From the NCBI RefSeq assembly GCF_027580225.2, contig NC_073342.2, positions 14,273,501 through 14,337,500 on the forward strand: a stretch of DNA of 64,000 nt, in the 5' to 3' direction. Shown piece by piece: positions 48,001 to 59,361 of this stretch. Each line of letters opens with the position of its first letter. Within the stretch, counting starts at the first letter, position 1. Source of the DNA: Misgurnus anguillicaudatus (lineage: Eukaryota; Chordata; Actinopteri; Cypriniformes; Cobitidae). The position numbers and the translations under genes were made by a program. A model generated the notes under the pieces. The model did no database searches, was not told where the DNA came from, and was given only the letters and a program-made list of their open reading frames with translations.

Positions 48001-48897
48001 AGCTGCTGTGGCTCAATGCAGGTGAGCATCCTGAGCAGGAGGTCCATAATGGCTGAGGTCCCTATGTGTTTGATCATCAGATCCACAAAGTCTTCCCGCT
48101 TTCTGAGGAACTCCACGATCTACAGACAAACAAGGACATAATGTTATAGAATTCACCTGTTTTAGGATGACCCGAGAGGACGCTAGTTTGGCTGTCACGT
48201 CTCCCTAATGCTACCGATGGGATGATTGACCTACCTGCTCTGGTTTTCTCCCGATGAGGATGCTCAAGACCTTGCTGAAGAAACTAGCCAGCAGAGGATT
48301 GAGTGGAGGCTCGTTCTGTAGGAAGCTGTAGAGCTTCATTAGCAAGCTTTCATCTTCACCAAGTCTGTCATTGATCTGGCTAACGTCTGAGGTCAGGAGT
48401 TCACATGATATGTTGGGATACCTTAAATAGCATACACAACACATAGTCAGGCATGAAAACAGGTCAGAGGTGAAAAATAGATTCAAGCACTTTCAATGAC
48501 CTTTATCTATGTATGTATATATATATATTTTTTTTTTTTAATTCCCAGGGCCTGGAATTTTCCCTGCAGATTCACAAACTTTCAAGGGTTTCAAGGACCC
48601 GTGGGAACCCTTAATGTAGAGCATTTCATTCATATACTAGAGAACACTGCAAAGCATTGAATGTTCTTACTTGTATTTGATCTTCTCCTCCACATCATCG
48701 TTGGGCTCCTGGGTGATGTACACCACGAGGTCCTCCATGCACTGCGGCCTTACCAGGAAGTCCACGAGCTTGTGGTTCTGAGCCTTGCACTCCTGGAGGA
48801 CATCCTCCTCATCCATCACCTCCGTCAACGTCACGTCATCTTTCTCCAGGAGAGTGTCGATGTGGGACGTCGTGTGCAGATCAAACTTCCAAAACAT
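33064..48897 (-). CDS. ppp6r3: Serine/threonine-protein phosphatase 6 regulatory subunit 3 (SAPS domain)
   Basis: Coding exons, 5' to 3': 48671-48897, 48235-48421, 47982-48119, 47731-47796, 47374-47486, 47127-47240, 46916-47046, 42904-43056, 42657-42815, 42503-42566, 42298-42413, 42137-42222, 40898-40984, 40594-40691, 40194-40248, 38678-38808, 38483-38604, 38213-38393, 37040-37137, 36777-36957, 35581-35688, 33201-33287, 33064-33115. Total 2754 nt, about 917 aa; human is about 870. It starts MFWKFDLH and carries the SAPS domain (for example [19 protein letters not shown] and [13 protein letters not shown]), which binds the PP6 catalytic subunit, then an acidic tail with SSSDDE and TDSEEE and the end VNGPA. 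Cytosolic scaffold targeting PP6. Exon 6/7 joins one base too long and exon 10 is one base short, so the literal frame is broken. Exon 15 has a GC donor. Confidence 0.95.
33500..33633 (-). mobile_element. tRNA-derived SINE fragment
   Basis: On the minus strand an A-box-like TGGCTCAGTGGGTAGCA (from about 33633 down) is followed by a B-box-like GTTCGAACCCC, with the typical fish SINE continuation seen on the plus strand as GCAAACTCCACACAGAAAGG. It is not a functional tRNA: no fold or anticodon arm is supported. Confidence 0.6.
33641..34616. mobile_element. TIR element TTAAAGGGTTAGTTCACCC with a nested MITE
   Basis: Left TTAAAGGGTTAGTTCACCCAAAAATGAAAA pairs with right TTTTCATCCTTGGGTGAACCATCCCCTTAA. 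Inner arms also pair: the segment with CCATGTCCAGAAAGG near 33800 is repeated inverted near 34200. It carries the nested element at 34291-34514. Lies in the last ppp6r3 introns. Confidence 0.7.
34291..34514. mobile_element. Nested MITE TTAAAGGCGGAGTCCA
   Basis: Left TTAAAGGCGGAGTCCACGAT and right CATCATGGACTCCGCCTTTAA are inverted copies over about 30 bp. About 220 bp, inserted in the larger element. Confidence 0.82.
35040..35232. mobile_element. hAT MITE with perfect 8-bp target duplication
   Basis: 193 bp, CAGGGGTGTCCAATCCTG at the left and CAGGATTGGACACCCCTG at the right, flanked by ATCTAGAC on both sides (35032-35039 and 35233-35240). Classic hAT hallmark; it lies in the ppp6r3 intron before exon 22. 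Confidence 0.95.
35247..35547. mobile_element. hAT-like element CAGGGCTACAGACT
   Basis: Ends CAGGGCTACAGACT and AGTCTGGAGCCCTG are inverted; no clean target duplication. It is only about 33 bp from ppp6r3 exon 21. The interior words GTGCGACCAG and TCGCACATG recall the repeat at 46570-46640. Confidence 0.65.
37591..38157. mobile_element. TIR element TTTAAAGGTCCCCTAT with nested inverted repeat
   Basis: Left TTTAAAGGTCCCCTATGTGC, right ATAGGGGACCTTTAAA. Within it 37661-37882 forms another inverted pair (TATAGACCATTTCAAAAGAT against ATCTTTTGAAATGGTCTATA). Located in the ppp6r3 intron between exons 18 and 19. Confidence 0.8.
39068..39708. mobile_element. TIR element GAAGAGTTTGGTTCCAAAAC
   Basis: Left GAAGAGTTTGGTTCCAAAACGCGATAAATG and right ATTTATTGCGTTTTGGAACCAAACTCTTC are inverted. 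AACGCGATAAA words recur inside. In the ppp6r3 intron between exons 15 and 16. Confidence 0.82.
39721..40097. mobile_element. TIR element GGCCCTGTCCACACATACAC
   Basis: Left GGCCCTGTCCACACATACACAGGTATTTTTA pairs with right TAAAAATACCCGTGTATGTGTGGACTAAGCC. Non-autonomous. It lies about 100 bp from ppp6r3 exon 15. Confidence 0.72.
41157..41896. mobile_element. TIR element TGGGTGATTCTCGCGAAAT
   Basis: Left TGGGTGATTCTCGCGAAATT and right GGATTTCGTGAGAATCACCCA are inverted. About 740 bp, AT-rich inside, with GTGTCCAAGAC words in both halves. In the ppp6r3 intron between exons 12 and 13. Confidence 0.75.
43272..46845. mobile_element. Large composite repeat in ppp6r3 intron 7, GTTGGGCGATAT ends
   Basis: The left end GTTGGGCGATATGCCG with GATACATGATAGTATC and the right end GATACACAATAATATCGTG with GGCACAACCCTAA are diverged inverted ends of the hAT type TAGGGYTGGGCGATA. 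Inside are nested pieces: a GTTCCCTTTCGAGGGAAC element near 43605, a TTTCAAGGATTTCAAGGACCCAT segment near 44910 with a second copy at 48480-48615, and GGTCGCA-rich sequence near 46590. No transposase frame seen. Confidence 0.45.
48480..48615. repeat. Interspersed repeat copy between ppp6r3 exons 1 and 2
   Basis: ATTCAAGCACTTTCAATGACC and CAAACTTTCAAGGGTTTCAA match the end of the composite repeat near 44818-44940. Immediately adjacent to the coding exon, within an intron of about 250 bp. Confidence 0.6.
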
Positions 48898-48904
48898 GGT
48901 GCTG

Positions 48905-51900
48905 CTGAAAATAAATTAACAAGTTGGTGATTTTAAAGAGCATGGTTACAAGATCTACAAAATCTGATGTTTTCATCTACAAACTTAAAGGGCCCATATT
49001 ATGCAAAATCCACATTTACAAGGTTTGGATCTAAATGTGTGTTGACAGTTTGTAACCATAAACCCTCCGCAATAAAATAAATCCACCCACTCCTTTTTTA
49101 ATCGACATGCTGTTTTTATTCTTTTGTTAATGTGATGTCACACTGACAAAGCCCCGCCCACAGCCACTGACTGACTGGTTAATTTTAGCCAAAAGCTTTT
49201 CCAAATATGTTTGTTAGCACGTTGTAGCACTAATGCAGCTAACGATACTTATGCCCAGACTGTATTCACAGGAATCAGATTTATTTTTAACAGAAAGCAG
49301 TAGCTCATTTGCATTTAAAGACACACACATGAAAAAAACACTTTTTGGTCTACTACTTTGAGTTGAAACTTCACAGTGACAGCCTAGGCACATCTGAGAC
49401 TTATAATACATCTTGTAAAAATTAGGGCTGTGCCGAATAATCGTGCAAATGCGCATTCTCAATGAATGAATTTGAATGAATTAAGGTGAAATTCCGCCAC
49501 ATCCAATAGCCAGAGGGCGCTCTCGTGTAGAAACACCATTTGTGCCACAGAAGAAGTAGCATTACGAACACTATTCCAGGAAATGTCTAAAGGAATATTT
49601 ATATCGCTGTTCTTCAAATTATTTCAGGTATTTTCATGAAAATAAAAATATTTTGAATGATTGTGTTTGACGAATGTTGCTTTTTTAAATGCACGTTATA
49701 AACGACTCAAACTCAAAACTAAAATCAAAAAGTGATTTTAGATTGATAAGGACTTCCTACTGATCACAGAGCCGTAGGTGCTTCTGCGACTCCGCTCGCT
49801 TCCTGTACTCACGTCACTACTAGAGCAAGCTCCTGATTGGTTAACGCAGCACCTTTTTCCGCCAAAGTTACAATTTTTCAACTCGCGCGTTTCCCGCAGC
49901 AACCCTTAATTCGCGCAAACTAAACGCCTCATTCACACCACGAGACTTCCAGACGCGCGTCAATGCGTCTTTTCATTGACTTAAAATTGAAATCACTCAT
50001 GCTTGACGCCACTACCGCGGCTGGTGTGAACGCAGCATAATAGTCTGTATGCACTTATGAAGATTCCACAGAATTGTGGTATTGCGTTGATACTTTCGCA
50101 TTATAACATGTTCAAGAGTTTTGCAAAGAGGCAAGGCTTACCCGAGAGTAGCAGAGACCAGAGGGTAAAAACTCTGATTAAAAATAAAATAATGCTTGTG
50201 CTCTTTGGGACTTCTGGCCCATTACAGGCACCACAGGCGGTTGAAACTGGAGAGACCCTTGAGTACAGAACACATGCAGAAGAAATGTCCTCTGCCACAG
50301 CAAAACACTTAACAAACACCTGTAATAGAAAAACAGACAGATGGCATCCATCAGTAAAGAATGACATTTAAACACATTTACTTTAACTGAAGAATCTTGA
50401 CTTTCAAGTTACTTTACAGACTTAGCCTTTCTGATTTTTCCATGGAAATCTTTCATTATTAAATCACACCATTAAAAACAAAAACGCATGTTATTAACAA
50501 ACACAAGAGACCCGTTTCCAGTTTATCAGGTTCTTGGACTTATTTCAACCAACAACTTTCAAATGCTGAATCTTTTAAAAACGTAACATAACATTAAGCA
50601 AATATAAGTTAGTTCTGTTCAAGGGGACACAATCATGGATATCAGGTTCTTCACCTTTCATTTAAGAAAAACCAAGTTCCTTGTTGTAAGGCTGGCAACC
50701 AAGTAACACATAACAGTCCGGTCAGAGTTTAAGGGTTTACCTCCTCTGACAGGTTACCACATCAATCCACACGTATTTGCAGTTTCATTTTATAAGGTGT
50801 GTTTGTTCCAACCCCAAAATCTAGTCTTACCTACCTTCTGCTTTGATGATTTATTTTCAATTTCACCAAGTCACCTAACAACACTGACACCAATTACAAC
50901 TAAAGAAATCAACACGCAGCTATGCATTATTTAGAATAGGGATGGGACAATTTTCCGGTTCACAAAGGTAGACAGACGCACGCCACCGAGGTGAAAGGTT
51001 ACAAAGCAGGCAAGCGGCCATCTTGACATTCATGAATAGCTAAGAGGAAGGAAAGCTTATTAATAGACTAGGGCTAGTCTCGCCTGAAAGAGCTATGACA
51101 CTATCCATCCTCCTCTGAATACTTTTGATGCTCACTGACTAGTAAGTTAATGAGCCGAGCAGCATACCTAAAAATTTTTAATTCAAAAACATCACCACTA
51201 ATATGTTCTTGCATAGACATTGTACAAGTTTACATATCTGAAAACACTAAATGAAACTCTGAATGAACTTGAACTTGATTTGACTTAGACACAGCAAACT
51301 AGTTCCACCACCAGCAGAGATAAAAGTACGTTTTTCAACATGCTAACATACCTTGTTTGACAAGATCATCTCATCGCTAGCTCTGACTAACGTTAACCAT
51401 TTATAACACCTTAAACAAACAACATGAGTGCATTAACAATGCTGTGCCTTACTAATTGTTCAAGTTATTTTTAGATGTGCTCTTTCAGTCAATGCACTCA
51501 CCACCAGACTTACATCGCGTGAGTATTTACAGATCAAACTGAATCGCTTGCTTCAGTGGAAAACCAGTGTGTATGGTAGAAGTGCAACATACTACTGAAG
51601 TTCACCTGCACCATTCATCTCAAGTAACTCTGAGCTAAGAGAAATCCCCGGAAACTCTTGTGACTCCTTTTCAGTTACTATAAAAAGTCCTGCCAAACCT
51701 CCCCAGCATCCCACAAAAACAACAACACGGCTCCTCCGGTTGCACCTAGAATCGAGACTGAAAAGATGATCTGCCCAAGCAGACCATAAAAATGTCCTGC
51801 CATGTCAAACCAACCAGACTGTTGACAAGTGTGAGGGATGTGTTCATGTTATATCACAAGCTTTTAGATGCAATCACATCACATAGGACTACATATAAAC

Positions 51901-52499
51901 AAAACATAGATCTGTGATCAATAAATATAACACACAAGGTGCTTAATAAACAAAACCAGAAAATAATCACAAAAGACACCTTTTAAACTATATTGCCAGT
52001 ACTTTAACACAACTAAGTCAATGAAAGATTATTATAAAACTCAGGCCTGGCCTTTTTGGCATTCAAATCTAAACCTGGGTATGCTCCAAACACAAATCTG
52101 GATATGTTGGCTGTGCTTAAAAACCTAGAGAGCAGCCTACCCGGACAGCATTTTTGCCATATGCGTGCATTCAAATAGAGACCATCACGCCCACAAATGC
52201 TGTCTGTGTAGGCTGCTAACTAGGTTTTGACACACAGCCTTTTTGTCCCACTTTCCGAAGTTTTTCGGCATGTCGGGCCCGGCATTAGCAAACACTCTGC
52301 TTCCGCCACCAAAAATCACAGATTTCACTTTGTTTAACCCTTTGTTGGTTTAAATATGCTCCACGGGCACTTAATGTGAACATATTATAGTTGTAAAGAA
52401 GGAAATGTATAATAAATAAGCCCGTTCTGACTCAACAAAACAGAGAAGTGATAGCATGCTAGCGCTAAGCTAACAGAGACACATAACACAAATACGCAC
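48905..52499 (-). other. ppp6r3 5' intron region
   Basis: The first coding exon is preceded by TTTTCAG at about 48905, so noncoding 5' exons lie further right. One candidate on the minus strand is about 50143-50328 (preceded by ATTACAG, followed by GGTAAGC), but it is open in several frames and unproven. The rest contains a short GGGCCCATATTATGC repeat start near 48990 and no other gene. Confidence 0.35.
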
Positions 52500-52690
52500 C
52501 GATTAAGACAGCGGAATATTGCCAAAGCCCGGCATGAAGACTGGAGAACCTTTGGCTAAAACGGCTACCGGAATGAAAAAGAAAAAACCGTGAAAGGTAC
52601 GAGGTTTCTGTGGAAAATTAGGTGTTTATAACAGATTGTGACAGGCGCGAAAAGAGAGACCATCAGAGTTCACTTTTCAAGATGGCGGCG
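52500..52690 (-). promoter_or_regulatory. ppp6r3: Probable ppp6r3 first exon and promoter
   Basis: CpG-richer than its surroundings. A possible donor CG|GTGCGT lies on the minus strand at 52499. AAGATGGCGGC at 52679-52689 (plus orientation) matches the YY1 motif common at housekeeping promoters. The start site is inferred. Confidence 0.4.
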
Positions 52691-54499
52691 TTATCAACTT
52701 CAACAGCCCCAACCCCCATCTGAGGTACGGGAGATGTCAATCAAAATCCTCTGCTGGATCCTGATTGGCTATAGCTCTACAGCGACGCAAAGCGTGCCGT
52801 TTTGTGCGTTTCAGAAAGGAAATTGTGAATCCAAAAATTAAAAATGCAATTTTAAATAAATAGCTTTGCTATTTAAAGCGTTATTTAATGTAGTCCTAGC
52901 TATTGGATAACACAAATTAGGCATTTCTGAAATGAAACTAAACCGCTGTGCATACCGAGCACTGGCTAAGCCAATAGTATTTTAGGTCGATTTAAGATCT
53001 TTCATCTGATTGGTTCACAGAAACGTCAATCAACCACGAAGGCTGATTTTAAAAGTACAGCGACGTAAAAACGCACATATTGCTTTATCTTACCTGCTTT
53101 ATGATAGCTCGTCATAGCGTCTCTTATGAAGATATCTTACATTTCAACATATCCAAAACACAAAGATTTTGTTTGGTTTCTATGGGTAAACTAACCAGTC
53201 CGCTTACAGTGTCGCTTTCAGAATTGCTTCAACCGGTTCGTTACTCGCAACGCCCTAGCAACAATAAGACGTCACAGTGATTGACATGGCGGTAGACCAA
53301 TCAGCGACGAGTGCTGCGACCACACATTACTGAATGGAGCATCCAGTTTGCCTTAAGAATTAAATTGTTTACATAAAATATTAATTTGTTTGATAATAAG
53401 TCTTACAAATAAAATTGTATAAATATATTGTAATTTGACCTATTATGTATTTGTTACAAAATGTCTTCTATTTATTAAAAGCATCTTGCACCCATTCATA
53501 AAATATTTGACCCTTATGTTAAATGTAATGCATGCATCTCCAGAAATAATTCAGACAAGATCTATTTTGTGTGCTACTAATATAGTTTGTGTGTTCCTCA
53601 TCATGTCATGCAGTACCATAAAGATAACAAAACCTGCAGCATATTCTTTCCATAGAGTAAAAGCAGCCAGATTTAATGTGTTTCATATGTGTCAAATTAG
53701 GCCTGTGATTGCACTGTTTCTTATTAAGGACATCCACGAGCATGTGAGTTTTTTATGAGCAAAACCATGAAACACGTGGACGTGGTTTAGACAAATCAAA
53801 CATGTGTGCATACGATTGGCTAAGAAAATTTTGCCTCTTCTAATCACAGATTATGTCATGGAAATTGCATGGACTGAATGTTCAGATGTATTGTGGGCCA
53901 TTTCTCTTTTACATTTCCTCATTTGTACAACAGCATAGCTGTCAGTTATCAGCTTTGGACATACTGTTCTTGTCTTCAAAAGTTACTTGAAGATGTAGGC
54001 TACATAAACAACTTCTGTGAATTATTTCTGACTAATACTAAGATATTTGTAATTAATTTAATTTATAATAAATAAATAAATAAAAGTAATAATAACATAG
54101 AAGAACCATTAATTTTTACTAAGGTGCTCTCCTCCTTCACACACACAAATTTTAGGTAGTTTAAGACCCAACATACAGGCAGTTGTGTGATTATCCTGAC
54201 ATGTGTAAGCACGTTCCCACGTACCTTTCATCCAAGGCTTGTTGTAGTTCCTCTACTACACATTTCATAAACAAAGAGGGACAGATGGATACATGGAGGG
54301 GTGTCGATATTCCCTTCCCCCTTTGGCCCAGTCAGGGAGCCTCATAACATGTGTTTAGTTCGGTCATGTGTGTGAACGCAGCTCCTCAAGATGAAAAATG
54401 AGAAACAGGAATGTACGTTTACATCTCAGCTGCTGTGTTTGACAAGTTTAATGGCCCCAGTCAGTTTACTCACATACTGAAAGTCATTTTTAAGCTTTT

Positions 54500-54551
<52 letters not shown>

Positions 54552-55254
54552 TATTATATATATATTCAGTGGACCAATTCATTATTTGAAATGTATGGAA
54601 TTGTATAAAATGTATTCAAATGTAAATAATGATATTGCTAGAGTTGCATTAACCTGATCATTACATTATGAAACCAAAATACTATCATTATGAAAAAGAA
54701 AATATTTACATTTATGAATTCAGCAGATACTTTTATCCAAAGAGTGCATGAATATGGACGGTATACATTTTATAAATATGTGAACTATAAATGGAAAAAA
54801 ATAAAATAATGAATAAAATAATCATACTGTACATTATCAAACTGAATGTTGTGTTTGATGAATTTAATGTTACTGATTTGAAAATAAATATCACTTTCTA
54901 GACCTTTTTTGTATTATGAGTAATTTTCATGAAAATAGTGCCACAATTCAAAGTGTTCGACAGACAGTTGAAGGAAGAACAAATAGCTTCTTTATGCAAA
55001 ATATATATTTTTTTATGTATTTATGAGGATATAAACGTCACATGTTCCAGCTAAAAGACTGATGTATTATGGTTATGGTTATACATTAGACAAATAACAG
55101 GAGGTTATGTCATTCATGTTTGGTTCCAGTTACCACACGAGGGCAGCAAAGGACAAAATAACTTCTGCATGAAACACTGGACCTCCACACACCTTTAATT
55201 TATCATCTACGTATTTCAATAACAGGTCACAATGGAGTTTGGAGTAGTCTAAAG
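52691..55254. other. Intergenic between ppp6r3 and lrp5, no gene recognised
   Basis: Includes CpG and CCAAT-type sequence near 53220-53330 (CCTAGCAACAATAAGACGTCAC), which may extend the ppp6r3 promoter; an (AT)n run at 54501-54561; and a fish SINE-like scrap TTCAGCAGATACTTTTATCC at about 54719. Short chance frames only. Confidence 0.4.
54501..54561. repeat. (AT)n microsatellite
   Basis: Pure AT dinucleotides for about 40 bp, then ATACACATATATATTATATATAT. Confidence 0.9.
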
Positions 55255-55763
55255 CAGTGGTTTTAAACATTTTTAAGCATGCACACCCAGGATGCATCCC
55301 TTCTCGCCCCCCAAAGACAATTCATGACATAAAACAATCTCAATCCTTAGAATTTGAATTAAACAAAACATATAAAATGATACAATGTCTACATTTTATC
55401 TAAAATGTAGTGCTGACAAATGATTAATCACGAGATTACTCGTATACAAAATACAAGTTTGTGTTTGCATAATATATGTTTATGTCCTGTGTGTAATTAT
55501 TATGCATATATAAAACCACACACATGCATGTATAAATGTAAGAAAAATATATATACACACAGTACAGGCAAACATAAACTTTTATTTTGTATGCGATTAA
55601 TCGCAATCAATTGTTTAACAGCCCGACTAAAATTATATCTTTCTGAGGAGTGATTACACAGACAGAATTCATGATAAAATAATGTATATAAAATGTTTTA
55701 TAAAATGTCATAAAACATGGTCCCCTCAGCACCACCTCACACCCCCCAGTTTGAGAACCACTT
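55255..55763. mobile_element. hAT element CAGTGGTTTTAAAC with 8-bp target duplication
   Basis: Left CAGTGGTTTTAAACATTTTT, right CCCCCAGTTTGAGAACCACT. GTCTAAAG precedes (55247-55254) and ATCTAAAG follows (55764-55771), a duplication with one mismatch. No transposase in 509 bp. Relics of the same family lie in intron 5 of the three SDR copies. Confidence 0.85.
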
Positions 55764-56222
55764 ATCTAAAGTGATTCTGCAATCTTAGTCATGTAATTTT
55801 GATAACCTCTGGAAAGATCAATTCAGTTAACTCTCTGAAGTCTCTGAATGTGTGGTGTAGTATTGGCTGTTGTCAATTACAAACCCCTTTGAGTAACTTG
55901 TGGTTAAATCATCAAGGGCAAAAACTAAATATGCCTCTTTGGGTTTAAACTGCATCTTTTGAAGACCCACTGAATTGACATTCTGGAATTTGATGGGAAG
56001 CTAAAGTGCAGAGTGATGTCATAAAATAATTTATCAGAATTTGTAGAAGTGACAGACTGTTAAAGGATTAGTCAAATGTCTTAAAAAAAATCCAGATAAT
56101 TTACTCACTACCATGTCATCCAAAATGTTGATGTTGTTCAGTCGAGAAGAAATTATGTTTTTTTAGGAAAACATTCCAGGATTTTTCTCATTTTAATGGA
56201 CTTTAATGGACCCCAACACTTA

Positions 56223-56500
56223 AAGCCACACTATGTAGTTTCCATGTAAAAATGATTTACAGCTCCCCCATGTGGTTGAAAAGCGCAACAGTGCCTGGTA
56301 TCAGACAGTCTTCTGCAGGCAGGGGGAGAGCCGGGGCTGTGTGCTCTACCCTCCACCGCCACTTTCAGAGTGTGCTTGTAGCAGCTAGGAGGCTGTTCAG
56401 GTTGCAGCAACAGTACAATTTGTCCAGTTAAAGGTTGTTCTATCACTGAAATAATTTTAGAGACATTATTTAAAGGTAAAAAAACTACATAGTGTTGCTT
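56223..56500. mobile_element. Nested MITE AAGCCACACTATGTAG in the left arm
   Basis: Ends AAGCCACACTATGTAGTTT and AACTACATAGTGTTGCTT, flanked by TA. The opposite arm carries the uninterrupted site AACTGTTAAGTGTTGGGG. Confidence 0.88.
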
Positions 56501-57059
56501 TAACAGTTTTAATGCAGTTTAAAATTGCAGTTTCAAAGGACTCTAAACGATCTCAAACGAGGCATACGGTTCTTCGGTTCTTATCTAGCAAAACGATTGT
56601 CATCTTTGACAAAAAAAATGCACTTTTAAACCACAACGAGAGTCTATCTCCGGTCCTGTGAGGCGCCAGCGTGACCTCACGCAATACGTCATCACGTCAA
56701 GAGGTCACAGGAGACGTATCAAAACTATGCCCCAGTGTTCACAAGTGTGGAGAAAGAGAACCGTTCCGACGTTGTTGTATGTTGAATGATACTAATTAAT
56801 GTCTTTGTGTCGGTTTATTGTTAAAAATGGTCCGCAAATGTGTGTTTCATATATGTAACATGTGACCTTTCCATGGCATTACGCAATTACGCGAGGTCGC
56901 ACTGACGCGTAACAGGACCGGAGATAGATGAGAAATTGTGGTTTAAAAGTGCATATTTTTAATTTTTCTTGTAAAAAATGACAATCGTTTCGCTAGACCC
57001 TTATGCCTCGTTTGGGATCGTTTAGAGTCCTTTGAAACTCAGTTGAAACTGCAATTTTA

Positions 57060-57292
57060 AAGGTGCAGTGTGTAAATTTTAGTGGCATCTATCTGTAGAA
57101 AAATGGTGGCACAAAATGGTGACTTCCATGTAAGGGGACTCTTTTGTATGTAGATAAAAAGGTCTCATTCTAAGGTAATAAACACATAACGGTTCATTAA
57201 GAAAGGTCTTTATACACCACTGATAATATAGTTTTGTATATTATTTAGCATTTCTGTCAAGAGATCCTTCTAAAAATTACACACTGCACCTT
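57060..57292. mobile_element. Nested MITE AAGGTGCAGTGTGTAA in the right arm
   Basis: Ends AAGGTGCAGTGTGTAAATTTT and AAAATTACACACTGCACCTT, flanked by TA. Same family as 12471-12848. The left arm has the empty site TGCAGTTTAAAATTGCAG. Confidence 0.88.
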
Positions 57293-57698
57293 TAAACTGC
57301 ATTAAAACTGTTAAGTGTTGGGGTCCATTAAAGTCCATTAAAATTAGAAAAATCCTGGAATGTTTTCCTCAAAAAACATAATTTCTTCTTGACTTAACAA
57401 AGAAAGAAATCAACATTTTGGATGACATGGTAGTGAGTAAATTATCTAGATTTTTTTTTTAGAAAATGGACTAATCCTTTAAGTTTTGAATGACTGTATC
57501 TTTTAAATGCAAATTGTGTCTGTGTTGTGGAGCACACTTGTTTAGATATTCTTAAGGGAAACATTTTCAGAATAAAAACAAAAATAAGAATTTTGATTTC
57601 ATGGGGACTTTAACATACAAGTTTTGATCTCTGATCAGGTGAATACATTCAAATCGATACAAAAAAGACAAAAAAGTAATATTTCTTAAAATAGAACC

Positions 57699-59099
57699 TT
57701 TATTATATAAAATGCTTTTGATACAAAAATTGTCACAAGTTTGCATTTGTACGGCATTTGTACATAAAACACAGACTTTGATGTTGCACTGAAGAGCAAA
57801 GAGCCTCCAGTGTGAGTGGATGGTTTGATTTATACAGGTCAAAACCAAAGTATATATAATTCAAACGCACGCAATTCAGTCACATTCAAATCGAATGACA
57901 TGTTATATAGCTTAATGCTGAGTTGCATTACCTGTTACACTCATCTTTGTTATATTTTAAGAATGATTTCACTTGTGGGATTATCTAATAACGGCTTAAA
58001 AACATTGTTACATGAATTCATGTATGGCTGTAAAGATGATGTTTTTATTATTTAGCTGATCTGATCTATTAAATCTAGTTAAGTGCTTAATTTGGCAAAA
58101 ATAATCAAGACCATTTTGATCAAAATGTACTCCATGACATGTTTGTATCTACTGTTCATGTAACAGGAAAATACAGATGAACACAAAACTACACTTTTCT
58201 AGGTTGCATGTGTGATGAATTACAAAGCAGAGTTTGTTACCATAGTGCTATGGTACCCCTTAATCATAGCTTACTGTAACTATTATTATTATTATTATTA
58301 GTTTTCTTAAATAGACACCAACGCTGAGTTCAGTCTGAGATCTGATGAAATCCAGGTAGTTGCTGCCTCTTTAAGACAGAAGTTTAAACCACACACAATA
58401 TTGGCTCGCATAACATAAAGTACATGCACTCCTTCAAAATAATTTCACATGTATATTCATATACGACTATACACAACTGAAGATCTTTGCTATGAGAGAT
58501 TAATAGCATGGCATTTATAACAATTACATAATGGTCTATGGTCAGTTTCATTATAAACATGTTTTAGCTGGCTGTTTTCATTCATTATTTACAGTTAAAG
58601 ATATATGTACAATAGCAGCAGACACACTTTTGGTAAACAGGACATATAAACCAAACATATGCTTGGAATCGTATCATTTTCACATAGAACGTAAATCGAA
58701 CGGACATTACAGAAAATTATTATTTACCTAATTACACATATGTACAACTCCATTGCAGGATCTTATTTTGGCGTTTTCTTGATGATTTGGTTTTTATACT
58801 ACCTATAAGCATTTTAACTCATTTTAATTGCTATTAACTTAAAAAAGCATTGATAAATCCATCCTGAAACAGTAATCTGAAGATGATGACTCGCATATCG
58901 AAGAGCTCTCATTGGGGGGCGTACGAACCGTCGGCTCAATCGTCCAAGCGGTGCCGGAAATGTTCCGTTTGCGAATATCCTTGTGTTCCCCGCAGAGCTG
59001 AAACGTTTCTCGAATGAGCGTGTAAAAAAAAAAGAATAAAATAAAATCTTTGTTTCGACTATTTAAAATTATTTACAAGGCGTGGCTGCTTGCCGGGTG
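57699..59099 (-). other. lrp5: lrp5 3' UTR (inferred)
   Basis: Sequence downstream of the lrp5 stop with no other gene. A candidate AATAAA (reverse strand) at 57699-57704 would give a 3' UTR of about 1.4 kb; other AT-rich signals exist, so the end is uncertain. Confidence 0.4.
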
Positions 59100-59361
59100 T
59101 CATGATGAGTCTGTGCAGGGCGAGGGAGGCGGGGGACACAGGTGAAAGTAGCTGCGCTCGGTGGAGGGCGAGGGAGGGCAGCTCTCCTCGGCTGACATGT
59201 ATTGGCTCCGTGGCGTTGGGGGTGGGGGGTAGGGGTCAGAGTCTGAATTAAGGTCCATGTAGTACTTATTGCTTTTCCACCGGCTGGTGGTGTAGTCGCT
59301 GTCGCACACGTCTGTGCTGCAGGGGGTGGTGGGGGGCGCGACTCCTCGCATCACATAAGGC
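59100..59361 (-). CDS. lrp5: Low-density lipoprotein receptor-related protein 5, last coding exon
   Basis: The minus-strand acceptor GACAG precedes 59361; the stop TGA is at 59100-59102. The exon encodes the end of the cytoplasmic tail: [40 protein letters not shown] and the terminal [11 protein letters not shown]. These are the last PPPSPxS-type phosphorylation motifs, through which LRP5/6 co-receptors bind Axin after Wnt stimulation. The RGVAPP and [15 protein letters not shown] forms fit LRP5 better than LRP6, as I recall them. All other exons are to the right of the window. The preceding intron contains the long tetranucleotide satellite. Confidence 0.95.

Larger units (their letters stand above)
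56060..57482. mobile_element. 1.4-kb foldback element with two nested MITEs
   Basis: Ends TTAAAGGATTAGTCAAATG and CATTTTCTAAA...-type right end with ACTAATCCTTTAA. Extensive arms pair: GGATGACATGGTAGTGAGTA at the right against TACTCACTACCATGTCATCC at the left; also CCATTAAAGTCCATTAAAAT and GACTCTAAACGATCTCAAAC with their complements. The loop is around 56780-56860. The two nested elements at 56223-56500 and 57060-57292 sit in opposite arms. Confidence 0.88.

Noticed and set aside
50057..50371. 104-codon plus-strand frame, with an 88-codon minus-strand frame opposite
   Set aside because: No domain and both strands open; it could be a noncoding 5' exon of ppp6r3, mentioned there at low confidence, but it is not supported as a protein.
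52638..52841. 67-codon plus-strand frame starting near AAGATGGCGGC
   Set aside because: The ATG belongs to a YY1-like promoter motif; no downstream exons or homology support a plus-strand gene.
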